From NCBI RefSeq assembly GCF_031432975.1, contig NZ_CP133838.1, positions 3,286,001 through 3,350,000 of the forward strand: a DNA stretch of 64,000 nucleotides. The letters run 5' to 3'. Every line of letters starts with the position of its first letter. The stretch's first letter is position 1. Positions 1-7,825 of the stretch are shown here, in pieces. A program made the translations under genes and the position numbers. The notes under the pieces are model-generated. The model did no database searches and was not told where the DNA came from. It was given only the letters and a program-made list of their open reading frames with translations. The DNA comes from Buttiauxella selenatireducens (GTDB lineage: Bacteria > Pseudomonadota > Gammaproteobacteria > Enterobacterales > Enterobacteriaceae).

Positions 1-11
1 AATCCCTTAAC

Positions 12-37
12 AGTGCCTTAGAAATGTCTAAGGCACT
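12..37 (+). terminator. Hairpin, probable terminator of the gene left of the window
   Basis: A perfect 11-bp stem (12-22 with 27-37) closes a 4-nt loop. Only a weak T-run follows. In E. coli mfd lies upstream of ldtC in the same direction, so this is probably the mfd terminator; mfd itself is outside the window. Confidence 0.5.
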
Positions 38-150
38 AACTTTGTAACATTTACACATTCTTTCAATCCGCCAGGATTTCCCTACACGCTCTCCCGTCAT
101 AATCATCGATTAACTTTTTTATAACATACACATTTTTCATAGGGTTTATC

Positions 151-1137
151 GTGATTACCTCTCTGAGCGTTTCATCATCCCGCAAAGCTCGCGTCATTCG
201 CTGGCTCGCGTCGATCATGCTGGTTAGCGCAACACTGGCCTCGTTTCAGGCTGTCGCCAACTCTTACCCATTGCCACCAGAAGGAAGCCGTCTGATCGGC
301 AAGAATATTTTCCATGTCGTGGAGAATAATGGGGGTTCGCTTGAGGCGATTGCGAAAAAGTACAATGTGGGTTTCCTGGCTTTGCTTCAGGCAAATCCGG
401 GGGTTGACCCTTATGTTCCTCGTGCGGGAAGCGTGCTGACGATCCCACGTCAAATGCTGTTGCCCGATGCCCCACGCCAGGGGCTGGTACTTAATCTCGC
501 CGAGCTTCGTGTTTACTACTATCCGGCAGGTAAAAACAGCGTCACCGTTTACCCTATTGGAATTGGCCAACTTGGTGGCGACACCGTAACGCCAACCATG
601 GTGACGACTATTTCAGATAAACGTGCCAACCCAACCTGGACACCCACAGCGAATATTCGTGCGCGCTACCTGGCAAATGGCATCAAACTCCCGGCCGTAG
701 TGCCTGCCGGGCCGGATAACCCAATGGGTCACCATGCGATTCGCCTTGCCGCCTATGGTGGTGTCTACCTGTTACACGGCACCAACGCAGACTTTGGTAT
801 TGGTATGCGCGTCAGTTCTGGCTGCATTCGTCTGCGTGATGACGATATCAAGGCTCTGTATAAAGAGATGCCGGTCGGAACGCCAGTGCGCATTATTAAC
901 ACCGCGATCAAGACCTCCGTTGAACCGGACGGTACTCGTTTAGTTGAGGTGCATCAGCCGCTGTCAAAAGATATTAATGACGACCCTCAAGTGCTGCCGA
1001 TTGTGCTTAACGAGCAGATGAAACAATTCCAGTCCGCACCTGAAACTGACGCAACGGTAATGGAGCAAGCCATGCAGCATCGCTCAGGAATGCCAGTTGA
1101 AGTGAATGCTCATCCGGCAGTTGCAACTGAAATCTAA
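151..1137 (+). CDS. ldtC: L,D-transpeptidase LdtC (YcfS)
   Basis: Periplasmic YkuD-family L,D-transpeptidase. In E. coli, LdtC attaches Braun lipoprotein (Lpp) to meso-diaminopimelate of peptidoglycan. The 328-aa product has a Sec signal peptide (about residues 1-37, ending AVA-N), a LysM-like domain (about 52-98, starting FHVVENNGGSLEAIAKKYNV) and a catalytic domain with the HGTN (209-212) and SSGCIRL motifs; Cys225 is the likely nucleophile. The start is a GTG at 151 with a weak AGGG upstream. It is slightly longer than the E. coli protein (about 320 aa), the difference being in the signal peptide. It converges on bhsA across a terminator and an ERIC element. Identity is close to certain; the exact start is less sure. 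Confidence 0.96.
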   Translation: MITSLSVSSSRKARVIRWLASIMLVSATLASFQAVANSYPLPPEGSRLIGKNIFHVVENNGGSLEAIAKKYNVGFLALLQANPGVDPYVPRAGSVLTIPRQMLLPDAPRQGLVLNLAELRVYYYPAGKNSVTVYPIGIGQLGGDTVTPTMVTTISDKRANPTWTPTANIRARYLANGIKLPAVVPAGPDNPMGHHAIRLAAYGGVYLLHGTNADFGIGMRVSSGCIRLRDDDIKALYKEMPVGTPVRIINTAIKTSVEPDGTRLVEVHQPLSKDINDDPQVLPIVLNEQMKQFQSAPETDATVMEQAMQHRSGMPVEVNAHPAVATEI

Positions 1138-1150
1138 TTTATCGAGACAC

Positions 1151-1184
1151 AAAAAAGGCTCTGTTTTTCAACGGAGCCTTTTTT
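1151..1184 (+). terminator. Rho-independent terminator of ldtC
   Basis: GGCTC and GAGCC arms flanked by an A-run and a T-run just after the ldtC stop codon. Confidence 0.8.
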
Positions 1185-1202
1185 ATGAAATCATTTTTAC
1201 TA

Positions 1203-1397
1203 TATACCCTAAATAATTCGAGTTGCAGGACTAAAACGCGTCGGCGTTTTAGAACAGCGCTTGCGCTGGCCCCAAAGGGGCGAGGCCACGGGCCGAGTAA
1301 CGCGGCAAACTCATGCGTCCACAGGAGCTTACTTGAGTAAGTGACTGGGGTGAGTGAGTGCAGCCAACGCACATGCAGCTCGAAGTATGACGGGTAA
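1203..1397. repeat. ERIC element with an internal insertion of about 70 bp
   Basis: The left end (TACCCTAAATAATTCGAG), the central AGTAAGTGACTGGGGTGAG and the right end (CTCGAAGTATGACGGGTA) match the enterobacterial repetitive intergenic consensus of about 127 bp. Between about 1231 and 1305 it carries a GC-rich insert containing the palindrome CAGCGCTTGCGCTG and the inverted repeat GGCCCCAAAGGGGC. The same insert is in the element at 57132-57321. The element ends about 5 bp from the bhsA stop codon. Confidence 0.9.
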
Positions 1398-1401
1398 TGA
1401 C

Positions 1402-1659
1402 TTATTTATAAATTACCGCAGTACCATGCAACGTGTTCGGACCGGTTACTGAAGTGATACGGAATGAACTTGCACCCATTTGATCCGCTTTTTCAGCCAG
1501 TTGTGCTTCCAGAGAATCAAGGTTAGTACCCGCGGTTGCCGTCACAGTACCGATTTTCTGTTGACCTGTTGGAGTGGCTTGAACTTCTACAGCGGCAAAG
1601 CTTGCAAAAGAGATTGAGCTTAATACAACGGCAGCGATGAGAGTTTTCACGTTTTTCAT
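1402..1659 (-). CDS. bhsA: BhsA (YcfR), stress-induced outer-membrane protein
   Basis: Small secreted protein of the DUF1471 (YdgH/BhsA/McbA) family, 85 aa as in E. coli. In E. coli BhsA affects biofilm formation, stress resistance and copper permeability of the outer membrane. A signal peptide covers residues 1-22 (cleavage ...SFA-AVEV). The C-terminal half, with SFRITSVTGPNTLHGTAVIYK-like sequence, is almost identical to E. coli. It is divergent from comR across 248 bp containing two candidate ComR operators. Its 3' end abuts an ERIC element and no separate leftward terminator is visible. Confidence 0.96.
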   Translation of the reverse strand: MKNVKTLIAAVVLSSISFASFAAVEVQATPTGQQKIGTVTATAGTNLDSLEAQLAEKADQMGASSFRITSVTGPNTLHGTAVIYK

Positions 1660-1761
1660 GTTATTTACCTTGAGCAGATGATTTGTAAGGTCGTAAAGTC
1701 ATTTACTTAACGATCGATAACTAAATCATAAACGTGATCTGAGTCACACGTCAAATTAATT

Positions 1762-1777
1762 TAATAACGTTCATTAA
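1762..1777. promoter_or_regulatory. Candidate ComR operator, distal site
   Basis: Contains CGTTCATTAA (1768-1777), repeated exactly at 1874-1883 in the second site. One half (TCATTA) is perfect and the other (TAATAA) imperfect. The site lies about 100 bp upstream of bhsA on its strand. Assignment to ComR is inferred from position. Confidence 0.45.
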
Positions 1778-1866
1778 TTATTTTATAAAAACCCTATTTT
1801 TCATTAAGATAGGATTCATTTATTTTTACCCTAAAAGCCTCTAGCTACCGGGGGTTTTTATTTTTA

Positions 1867-1882
1867 TAATGATCGTTCATTA
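1867..1882. promoter_or_regulatory. Candidate ComR operator, proximal palindrome
   Basis: Perfect dyad TAATGA-N4-TCATTA, 25 bp before the comR start. This size and placement is typical of TetR-family autoregulation. ComR is inferred as the ligand because it is the adjacent TetR-type regulator. Confidence 0.5.
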
Positions 1883-1907
1883 AACAGACAAAGGTTAAAC
1901 GGCATAC

Positions 1908-2540
1908 ATGTCATCTGATACAAGTTGCATTAAAAAAAGCCGTGGCCGTCCGAAGGTGTTTGACAGGGAAGCAGCACTCGACAAGGCCATGGCTTTGTTC
2001 TGGCAACACGGCTACGAAGCCACCTCTATGGCGCATTTGGTAGAAGCAACGGGCGCGAAAGCCCCGACGCTGTACGCCGAGTTTACGAATAAAGAGGGGC
2101 TCTTCCGGGCGGTGCTGGATCGCTATATCGCGCGCTTTACGCAAATGCGTGAGGCATGTTTATTCTGCGAAGATCGGACGCTTGAAGAAGCGCTGGAAGA
2201 TTATTTATCGCTGATTGCAAAGTTATTTACGGAGAAAGACACGCCAACAGGTTGTTTTATCATCTGTACTTCATCAGTGCTGGCAGCATCTTCGGAAGAT
2301 ATTGCCGCCGTGATAAAAACACGCCAGTCGATGCAGGAAGAAACTTTGGTGCGTTTTCTGAGTAAGCGCCAGGAGAAAGGTGAAATCCCCTCCAGCAGCT
2401 GCGTGCGTAAGCTGGCTAAATACTTGTGCTGTATCATTCAGGGGATGTCGGTCAGCGCGCGTGAAAACGCCAGTTACGATGAGCTTTTACAGATAGTTAG
2501 CACCACGATGCGGCTGATGCCTGAACTGAAGAAAATCTAA
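1908..2540 (+). CDS. comR: TetR-family transcriptional repressor ComR (YcfQ)
   Basis: DNA-binding repressor, 210 aa. In E. coli ComR represses the divergent bhsA gene and is relieved by copper. The N-terminal TetR helix-turn-helix (about residues 16-65) includes GRPKVFDREAALDKAM, FWQHGYEATS and APTLYAEFTNKEGLFRAVL. The C-terminal ligand and dimer domain is more diverged from E. coli and carries several cysteines (around CLFCED, GCFIICTSS and YLCCIIQG) that could take part in metal sensing; that is inference. ATG start with an AAAGG-like ribosome site about 12 nt upstream. A strong terminator follows. Confidence 0.93.
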   Translation: MSSDTSCIKKSRGRPKVFDREAALDKAMALFWQHGYEATSMAHLVEATGAKAPTLYAEFTNKEGLFRAVLDRYIARFTQMREACLFCEDRTLEEALEDYLSLIAKLFTEKDTPTGCFIICTSSVLAASSEDIAAVIKTRQSMQEETLVRFLSKRQEKGEIPSSSCVRKLAKYLCCIIQGMSVSARENASYDELLQIVSTTMRLMPELKKI

Positions 2541-2549
2541 ACGGCACTG

Positions 2550-2580
2550 AGGCGGATAATTCAAACTCATCCGCCTTTTT
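2550..2580 (+). terminator. Terminator of comR
   Basis: AGGCGGAT (2550-2557) pairs with ATCCGCCT (2569-2576), followed by a T-run. It lies between convergent comR and the SIP gene. Confidence 0.85.
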
Positions 2581-2593
2581 CAGAGGTCCGCTT

Positions 2594-3487
2594 TTACTTT
2601 TGCCGCCCTTTACTCCAGTAAGCCATAAAGTTGATAGCGTCGTGGTTAACGCCACATTCACCTATCAAATAGCGCCGCAGCATTTTCACAACCGTCGATT
2701 CCCCAGCAACCCAACCATAAAACGCAGTGCTGCCAGTAGTGGCTTTATCCCACAGCAATTCGCCTTCCGCTTCTTCGTTGATCGCTTCAACAGCTCCTGC
2801 CGTTTTAGGGACTTGCGCCTCAGCTCGGACCGCTTTTAGCAAACACTCTCCGTGGCTGGCTTTAGAAGGATTACGAGGCAACCAGTGAATGCTGGCGAAG
2901 CTAAATTCGCTTAAATCAACACAATCACCCTGCTCTGGCACTTCAAAAAATGCCTGGATTTGCGGCGGATTTTGCTGCGTTGCCAGCAGTTCAAGAATAC
3001 CTCGCGCCGCTGGCAGTGCGGTTTCATCGGCAATAATTAACGCCTGACGCAAGCCCGCAGGCGGCGTCCACTCATAACCGCCGCTGTCTTGCGGGTAATC
3101 CGCATTTGGGGCAACGATTTGGATTTTATCCCCAGGCTTCGACGCAATAGCCCATGCCGATGCCGGGCCTTCCGTACCGTGACTAACAAATTCAACCGTC
3201 ACTTCCTGACGCTCGCGGTCAACGTGGCGCAAGGTATAGGTACGCACAACTGGCCGCTTCTCTTTGGGCAATTCTTGCAGTAACTGATACCACTGCGCCT
3301 GTTCTGGTAAGGCCGGGAGTGAACCATCTTCTGACGGGAATAACATTTTGATCCGTTGATCCGGCGAATCACATTTCATTTTGGCGACGTCGGGTCCGCC
3401 AAAAACCAGACTCAGCAGTGAAGGTGAAACCTGCGATTTATTCACTAGCTGCACATTAAACAATCGATAGCCTTGCACCCCAGACAT
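2594..3487 (-). CDS. Siderophore-interacting protein (SIP family), FAD-dependent ferric-siderophore reductase
   Basis: Cytoplasmic flavoprotein of the ViuB/YqjH-type SIP family, which releases iron from ferric siderophores by NAD(P)H-dependent reduction. The 297-aa protein has the FAD-binding RTYT motif (82-85), the GTEGPASAWA phosphate-binding loop (104-113) and the IADETALPAARG segment (151-163) of the NAD(P)H domain. The start at 3487 is chosen because a good AAAGGAG lies 5 nt upstream; an earlier in-frame ATG at 3508 has no such site. It is divergent from the iutA homologue across one Fur box, so the two probably form an iron-regulated pair in which this enzyme reduces what the receptor imports. 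The substrate is not known from sequence. Confidence 0.9.
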   Translation of the reverse strand: MSGVQGYRLFNVQLVNKSQVSPSLLSLVFGGPDVAKMKCDSPDQRIKMLFPSEDGSLPALPEQAQWYQLLQELPKEKRPVVRTYTLRHVDRERQEVTVEFVSHGTEGPASAWAIASKPGDKIQIVAPNADYPQDSGGYEWTPPAGLRQALIIADETALPAARGILELLATQQNPPQIQAFFEVPEQGDCVDLSEFSFASIHWLPRNPSKASHGECLLKAVRAEAQVPKTAGAVEAINEEAEGELLWDKATTGSTAFYGWVAGESTVVKMLRRYLIGECGVNHDAINFMAYWSKGRQK

Positions 3488-3589
3488 TTCGACTCCTTTG
3501 CCATTCACGGCGTACGCTCAAAAAAGTAAACCACAGAAATAATGTGATTATTCATAAGATTAATTTGAGAAATACTATCAATTGATATT

Positions 3590-3608
3590 GATAATGAGAA
3601 CCGTTATC
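3590..3608. promoter_or_regulatory. Fur box shared by the SIP gene and iutA
   Basis: GATAATGAGAACCGTTATC matches 16 of 19 positions of the Fur consensus GATAATGATAATCATTATC. It is preceded by a further ATTGATATTGATAAT-like stretch. It lies 102 bp upstream of SIP and 64 bp upstream of iutA, as expected for divergent iron repression. Confidence 0.85.
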
Positions 3609-3672
3609 GGCAAAATTCTGCTCGTTCATATTTCAAAACATTTTTAAATGTTAATTATTTCCCATCCAAGGA

Positions 3673-5871
3673 ATGATGATGATGCATAAAAACGCGCGCT
3701 GGGTGCTTAACCCGTTGCTCCTGGCGATGATGGCTCCGGCTTTCGCGCAGCAAACATCCGAAGAAGATATTTTGGTTTCTGCAAACCGTATGCACCGCAC
3801 GGTGGCAGAAATGGCACAGACCACCTGGGTTATCGAAGGCGCTGATCTTGAACAACAAATCCAGGGTGGCAAGGAGCTGAAAGATGCCCTTGCACAGCTT
3901 ATCCCGGGCCTTGATGTCGGTAGCCAAAGCCGTACCAACTACGGCATGAACATGCGTGGCCGTTCGATCGTCGTATTAGTGGATGGTGTACGCCTGAATT
4001 CGTCCCGAACCGATAGCCGCCAGCTAGATTCTATTGACCCGTTCAATATCGAGCATATCGAAGTCATCTCCGGCGCGACGTCCCTGTATGGCGGCGGGAG
4101 TACGGGCGGTCTGATTAACATCGTGACCAAAAAAGGCCAACCTGAAACCCAGATGGAATTTGAAACGGGTCTTAAATCAGGTTTTAACAGCAGCAAAGAT
4201 CACGATGAGCGTGTTGCCGGTGCCATTTCTGGTGGTAACGACCATGCTTCCGGGCGTCTTTCGGTGGCTTATCAAAAGTTTGGCGGTTGGTATGACGGCA
4301 ATGGCGACCAGACCCTGCTCGATAATACACAGACAGGTTTACAGTATTCCGACCGTCTGGATGTTATGGGAACGGGTACGTTAAACATTGATGAAACCCA
4401 GCAGCTTCAGTTGGTTACGCAGTATTACAAAAGCCAGGGTGATGATGATTACGGTCTGAATTTGGGGCAGAATTTTTCTGCGGTGACGGGCAACGGCAAA
4501 GCGTATGTCAGTGATGAGCTTAATTCAGACCGCATTCCTGGCACCGAGCGCCATCTCATTAGCCTGCAATATTCCAACAGCGATTTCCTCGGTCAGGAGT
4601 TGGTTGGGCAGATTTATTATCGTGATGAATCCCTGACGTTCTATCCGTTCCCTACCCTGACGCGTAATAAGGTCACCAGTTTCTCTGCATCTCAGCAGGA
4701 TACCGATCAGTACGGTGCGAAACTGGCACTGACCAGCCAACCGCTCGACGGCTGGCAGATTACTTATGGTGTGGACGCCGATCACGAGAGCTTTACGTCG
4801 AACCAGATGTTCTTTGATTTGGCGAAAGCAAATGCCTCGGGTGGCCTGAATAACCAAAGTATTTATACCACCGGTCGCTACCCCGGTTACACCATCACTA
4901 ACCTCGCCCCGTTCTTGCAAACCAGCTATGACATCAATGACTTGTTTACTGTCAGCGGCGGCGTGCGCTACCAGTGGACTGAGAATAAAGTTGATGACTT
5001 TGTTGGGTTTACTCAGCAACAAGGCATTGCGAACGGTATCGCAAATTCTGCCGATGCCATTCCTGGCGGTAGCACCGATTATGACAACGCGTTGTTCAAT
5101 GCTGGCGTGCTGATGCACATCACCGAGCGCCAACAAACGTGGTTCAACTTCTCGCAAGGTGTTGAGCTACCAGACCCAGGCAAGTACTACGGCAACGGTA
5201 CTTACCGTCTGGTTAACGGCCATTACCAACTCCTTAATAGCGTTAACGTTGGGCAGTCTAAACTCCAGGGGATCAAGGTCGATTCTTACGAGTTAGGCTG
5301 GCGTTATACCGGTGATAGCCTGCGCAGCCAGATTGCGGCGTACTACTCGTTGTCCGATAAGTCTATCGCCATCAACCGTGCAGATATGACAATCAATGTT
5401 CAGGATGATAAGCGCCGTATTTACGGGGTTGAAGGTGCGGTAGATTACTTCATTCCAGATTCAAACTGGAGCACCGGTGTTAACTTCAACGTGCTGAAAT
5501 CTGAAACCAAAGTTGACGGAAAATGGCAGAAATGGGATGTGATTTACGCAAGCCCGTCGAAAGCCACCGCATACGTTGGCTGGGCACCCGATCCGTGGAG
5601 CCTGCGAGTTCAAAGCCAGCAGACGTTTGATTTGACCGATGCGAACGACAATAAGATCAATGGCTACAACACCATCGACTTTATTGGTAGCTATGCATTG
5701 CCAGTGGGCAAACTCAGCTTCAGCATCGAAAACTTGCTGGATAAAGATTACACCACCGTGTGGGGACAGCGCGCACCATTGCTGTATAGCCCAACTTACG
5801 GCAGCCCATCGCTGTATGAGTATAAAGGCCGTGGACGCACTTACGGTGTGAACTACTCGCTGCTGTTCTAA
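3673..5871 (+). CDS. iutA: TonB-dependent ferric siderophore receptor, IutA (aerobactin receptor) homologue
   Basis: Outer-membrane TonB-gated channel of 732 aa, the usual size for IutA. Signal peptide about residues 1-25 (APAFA-QQ), TonB-box-like DILVSA (about 33-38), plug domain (about 40-155) with RTNYGMNMRGR and SGATSLYGGGSTGG, then a 22-strand-type barrel ending in the terminal aromatic YSLLF. Long stretches such as TVAEMAQTTWVIE and QQIQGGKELKDALAQLIPGLDV agree with aerobactin receptor IutA. The aerobactin biosynthesis genes iucABCD are absent nearby, so it probably takes up an exogenous hydroxamate siderophore. Four consecutive ATG codons open the frame. AAGGA ends directly before the first, so the third or fourth (3679, 3682) is the better spaced start. 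Fur box upstream, strong terminator downstream. Confidence 0.92.
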   Translation: MMMMHKNARWVLNPLLLAMMAPAFAQQTSEEDILVSANRMHRTVAEMAQTTWVIEGADLEQQIQGGKELKDALAQLIPGLDVGSQSRTNYGMNMRGRSIVVLVDGVRLNSSRTDSRQLDSIDPFNIEHIEVISGATSLYGGGSTGGLINIVTKKGQPETQMEFETGLKSGFNSSKDHDERVAGAISGGNDHASGRLSVAYQKFGGWYDGNGDQTLLDNTQTGLQYSDRLDVMGTGTLNIDETQQLQLVTQYYKSQGDDDYGLNLGQNFSAVTGNGKAYVSDELNSDRIPGTERHLISLQYSNSDFLGQELVGQIYYRDESLTFYPFPTLTRNKVTSFSASQQDTDQYGAKLALTSQPLDGWQITYGVDADHESFTSNQMFFDLAKANASGGLNNQSIYTTGRYPGYTITNLAPFLQTSYDINDLFTVSGGVRYQWTENKVDDFVGFTQQQGIANGIANSADAIPGGSTDYDNALFNAGVLMHITERQQTWFNFSQGVELPDPGKYYGNGTYRLVNGHYQLLNSVNVGQSKLQGIKVDSYELGWRYTGDSLRSQIAAYYSLSDKSIAINRADMTINVQDDKRRIYGVEGAVDYFIPDSNWSTGVNFNVLKSETKVDGKWQKWDVIYASPSKATAYVGWAPDPWSLRVQSQQTFDLTDANDNKINGYNTIDFIGSYALPVGKLSFSIENLLDKDYTTVWGQRAPLLYSPTYGSPSLYEYKGRGRTYGVNYSLLF

Positions 5872-5882
5872 GAAAATCACGG

Positions 5883-5910
5883 CAGGCGGATAAAAAACCG
5901 CCTGTTTTTT
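5883..5910 (+). terminator. Terminator of iutA
   Basis: CAGGCGG and CCGCCTG stem followed by six T residues. Confidence 0.88.
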
Positions 5911-5972
5911 ACACTCAGGGACAAATCCGTGCTCGACCAATTCACAATAGTCATTTAAAACATAGGGACTCT

Positions 5973-5995
5973 AATTATTCACACGGTTAATAATT
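5973..5995. promoter_or_regulatory. Palindrome directly before the oxidoreductase start
   Basis: AATTATT-N9-AATAATT, a perfect 7-bp dyad ending 5 bp before the start codon at 6000. It could be an operator, but its AT-rich sequence makes chance occurrence possible. Confidence 0.3.
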
Positions 5996-5999
5996 CACT

Positions 6000-7028
6000 A
6001 TGTTGGCAGGCATTATAGGTTTAGGTTCGGTCATCGAAACCGCGTATCTTCCGGCGTTACGCCGCATCTCCCCTCCTGCTCTCGAACTGTATGGTTACGA
6101 CGCCGACGCCACTCGACAACCAGACGGTATCAACCGTTGCGATTCTCTGGATGCGTTGCTGGCATTGCCACTTGATGTCGTGCTAATCACAACTTCCTCG
6201 CTCCATCATTTACCGGTACTTGAGCGGGTACTGCAAAGCGAGGTCCCGGCGATTGTGGTTGAAAAGCCAGTTGCTGCCACGCTTGCACAACTCGAGAAGC
6301 TCGAAACATTACTTAAAGAGCCGCACAGTGCTGCTCGCGTTCTGGCGTTAGATCACTGGATGGTTCGCACTCAAGCCTGCGATTACATTCGCAACATCAA
6401 TGAAATAAGCCGGATTGAAGGTTTCTTACGTGAACCAAGCGGATTTAACGCAGCAGGGGAGCCTATCGCGCTGAACTTCGCCACCGGGGAAGCGGATACC
6501 CGCCAGTTGCGTCATCCTGACGGCGTGATTGTCGACATTGGGACTCACGTTCTCGCGATGATGCGCGAAACCGTACACCATGTCGGTGGGAATGACAGGC
6601 TAACGATTAAACTCAACTACGCCCATGATCGGCTGGGAAATGCGGTAGCACCAGGCGATGTCACGACTGCAGAAGGTGAAGCACTGCTCACCGGCACAAT
6701 AAGCGATATCCCGTTTACCCTGCATCTCAATAAATATGCCGGGCCCGCTGGCGGGCAAAAGGGGATGCGCATTTATCTTCATGATGGACGAATCATCAAT
6801 ATCGATCGAGAAGGCGCGAATGAAGTAGTTGAGCTAATGACTGGCGTCAGCACTGAGCGCAAACTTATTGCCGGGCCGCTTTACGATCGCTGTTTGAATG
6901 ATGTGGTATTTGGCGAGAACAGAGTGTTTCTGCGCACGCCTGACGAGGTCCCGGCTTATACGCAACGGCGATTAACAGAAGTGACCGCACTACTGGAGTT
7001 GCAACAGCAGCTGCGTGGTAAGCATTAA
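6000..7028 (+). CDS. Gfo/Idh/MocA-family NAD(P)-dependent oxidoreductase
   Basis: Predicted cytoplasmic dehydrogenase of 342 aa. An N-terminal Rossmann fold begins GIIGLGSV (residues 4-11). The family EKP motif with the catalytic lysine is at 88-90, and a DIGTH segment (179-183) supplies the usual second-domain Asp and His. Nothing in the sequence names the substrate. No clear Shine-Dalgarno precedes the ATG at 6000; this start is kept because the Rossmann glycines begin at once. It lies 128 bp downstream of iutA on the same strand but behind a strong terminator, so it is probably transcribed alone. It is absent from this locus in E. coli and is a different protein from MviM at 48721-49644, which belongs to the same superfamily. 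Confidence 0.85.
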   Translation: MLAGIIGLGSVIETAYLPALRRISPPALELYGYDADATRQPDGINRCDSLDALLALPLDVVLITTSSLHHLPVLERVLQSEVPAIVVEKPVAATLAQLEKLETLLKEPHSAARVLALDHWMVRTQACDYIRNINEISRIEGFLREPSGFNAAGEPIALNFATGEADTRQLRHPDGVIVDIGTHVLAMMRETVHHVGGNDRLTIKLNYAHDRLGNAVAPGDVTTAEGEALLTGTISDIPFTLHLNKYAGPAGGQKGMRIYLHDGRIINIDREGANEVVELMTGVSTERKLIAGPLYDRCLNDVVFGENRVFLRTPDEVPAYTQRRLTEVTALLELQQQLRGKH

Positions 7029-7030
7029 AA

Positions 7031-7063
7031 CCAAAAAGCCCATCTTTCTGGATGGGCTTTTGG
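7031..7063. terminator. Bidirectional terminator between the oxidoreductase and ycfJ
   Basis: CCAAAAAGCCCATC (7031-7044) pairs with GATGGGCTTTTGG (7051-7063), with A- and T-rich bases on both sides, so it can serve both convergent genes. Confidence 0.85.
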
Positions 7064-7072
7064 TGGTATTCG

Positions 7073-7609
7073 TTAGATTTTATTCAGAACTAACTGGCCG
7101 TTATTATCCAGAGGAATTTGCTCACCAGGGTCTTTATCCATGCGGATTTTACCCTGCTGATCGCCGATACGGTACGTGACATCATAACCGAGCATTTTCT
7201 CTGATTTGTCGTAAACCGTTTTGCATTTCTGCTCTGTGGTGGTGTAAGTGTCACGGTCTTGCATGTTGCCCTGAACCTGGTTACCTGCGTAACCACCGCC
7301 CAATGCTCCCACTACCGTGGCAACGTCTTTACCGCGTCCACCACCAAACTGATGGCCAATCACCCCACCGGCCACTGCACCCAGCGCTGAACCGATAATT
7401 CGGTTCTCATCCTGTACCGGGCGACGATGAGTAACCGTGACGTTCTGGCACTCCTTACGCGGCGTTTTTACTGTTTCCTTGATAGGTGTCGCTGACACGA
7501 CCTGCGCATACTTCGGACCAGCCTCAAAAACGTTCATGCTGGCAACTGCCGCCACGCCCAGTGCTGCGGCCACGCCGATACCTATACCTGCTAACATTGA
7601 TTTATTCAC
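7073..7609 (-). CDS. ycfJ: YcfJ, glycine-zipper 2TM domain protein
   Basis: Envelope protein of 178 aa; E. coli YcfJ has 179 aa and no settled biochemical role. It starts with a membrane or signal segment (NKSMLAGIGIGVAAALGVAA), followed by a glycine-zipper region (GAVAGGVIGHQFGGG ... GALGGGYAGNQ, about 88-125) typical of proteins that insert in or associate with membranes. The start is a GTG at 7609: a full AGGAGG lies 7 nt upstream and the protein then matches E. coli from residue 1. The reading frame extends 46 codons further upstream, but that part has no ribosome site and no similarity. Confidence 0.92.
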   Translation of the reverse strand: MNKSMLAGIGIGVAAALGVAAVASMNVFEAGPKYAQVVSATPIKETVKTPRKECQNVTVTHRRPVQDENRIIGSALGAVAGGVIGHQFGGGRGKDVATVVGALGGGYAGNQVQGNMQDRDTYTTTEQKCKTVYDKSEKMLGYDVTYRIGDQQGKIRMDKDPGEQIPLDNNGQLVLNKI

Positions 7610-7778
7610 AGGACATCCTCCTGACTTTGCTATTGCTAACAATTTTGCAACCACAAGCGGGATTAGACAAATCAGACAAAGGATGAAAAGTGCGGATTCG
7701 TACGGTGAAAACAGGTGTTTGAGAGAATTCCTAAGCGTGGTAAACACATTTGTGAAATTTTATGCTGCACTGGCATAA

Positions 7779-7804
7779 CAAAAAACCCGGCCAGAGCCGG
7801 GTTT
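7779..7804 (-). terminator. Terminator of ndh
   Basis: AAACCCGGC and GCCGGGTTT arms around a CAGA loop. Read on the minus strand the stem is followed by a T-run. Confidence 0.85.
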
Positions 7805-7825
7805 GTCTTTCATGCTGAATGCTAA

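Noticed and set aside
4525-5157. Open frame antisense to iutA (210 codons, minus strand)
   Set aside because: Shadow of the receptor gene; no motif, no ribosome site.
3673-5871. iutA as part of an acquired aerobactin virulence operon
   Set aside because: No iucABCD, no IS or plasmid genes nearby, and composition similar to neighbours; chromosomal iutA homologues without iuc are also known in other enterobacteria.
7610-7747. N-terminal extension of YcfJ with a hydrophobic segment
   Set aside because: AGGAGG sits 7 nt before the internal GTG, and the known protein begins there.
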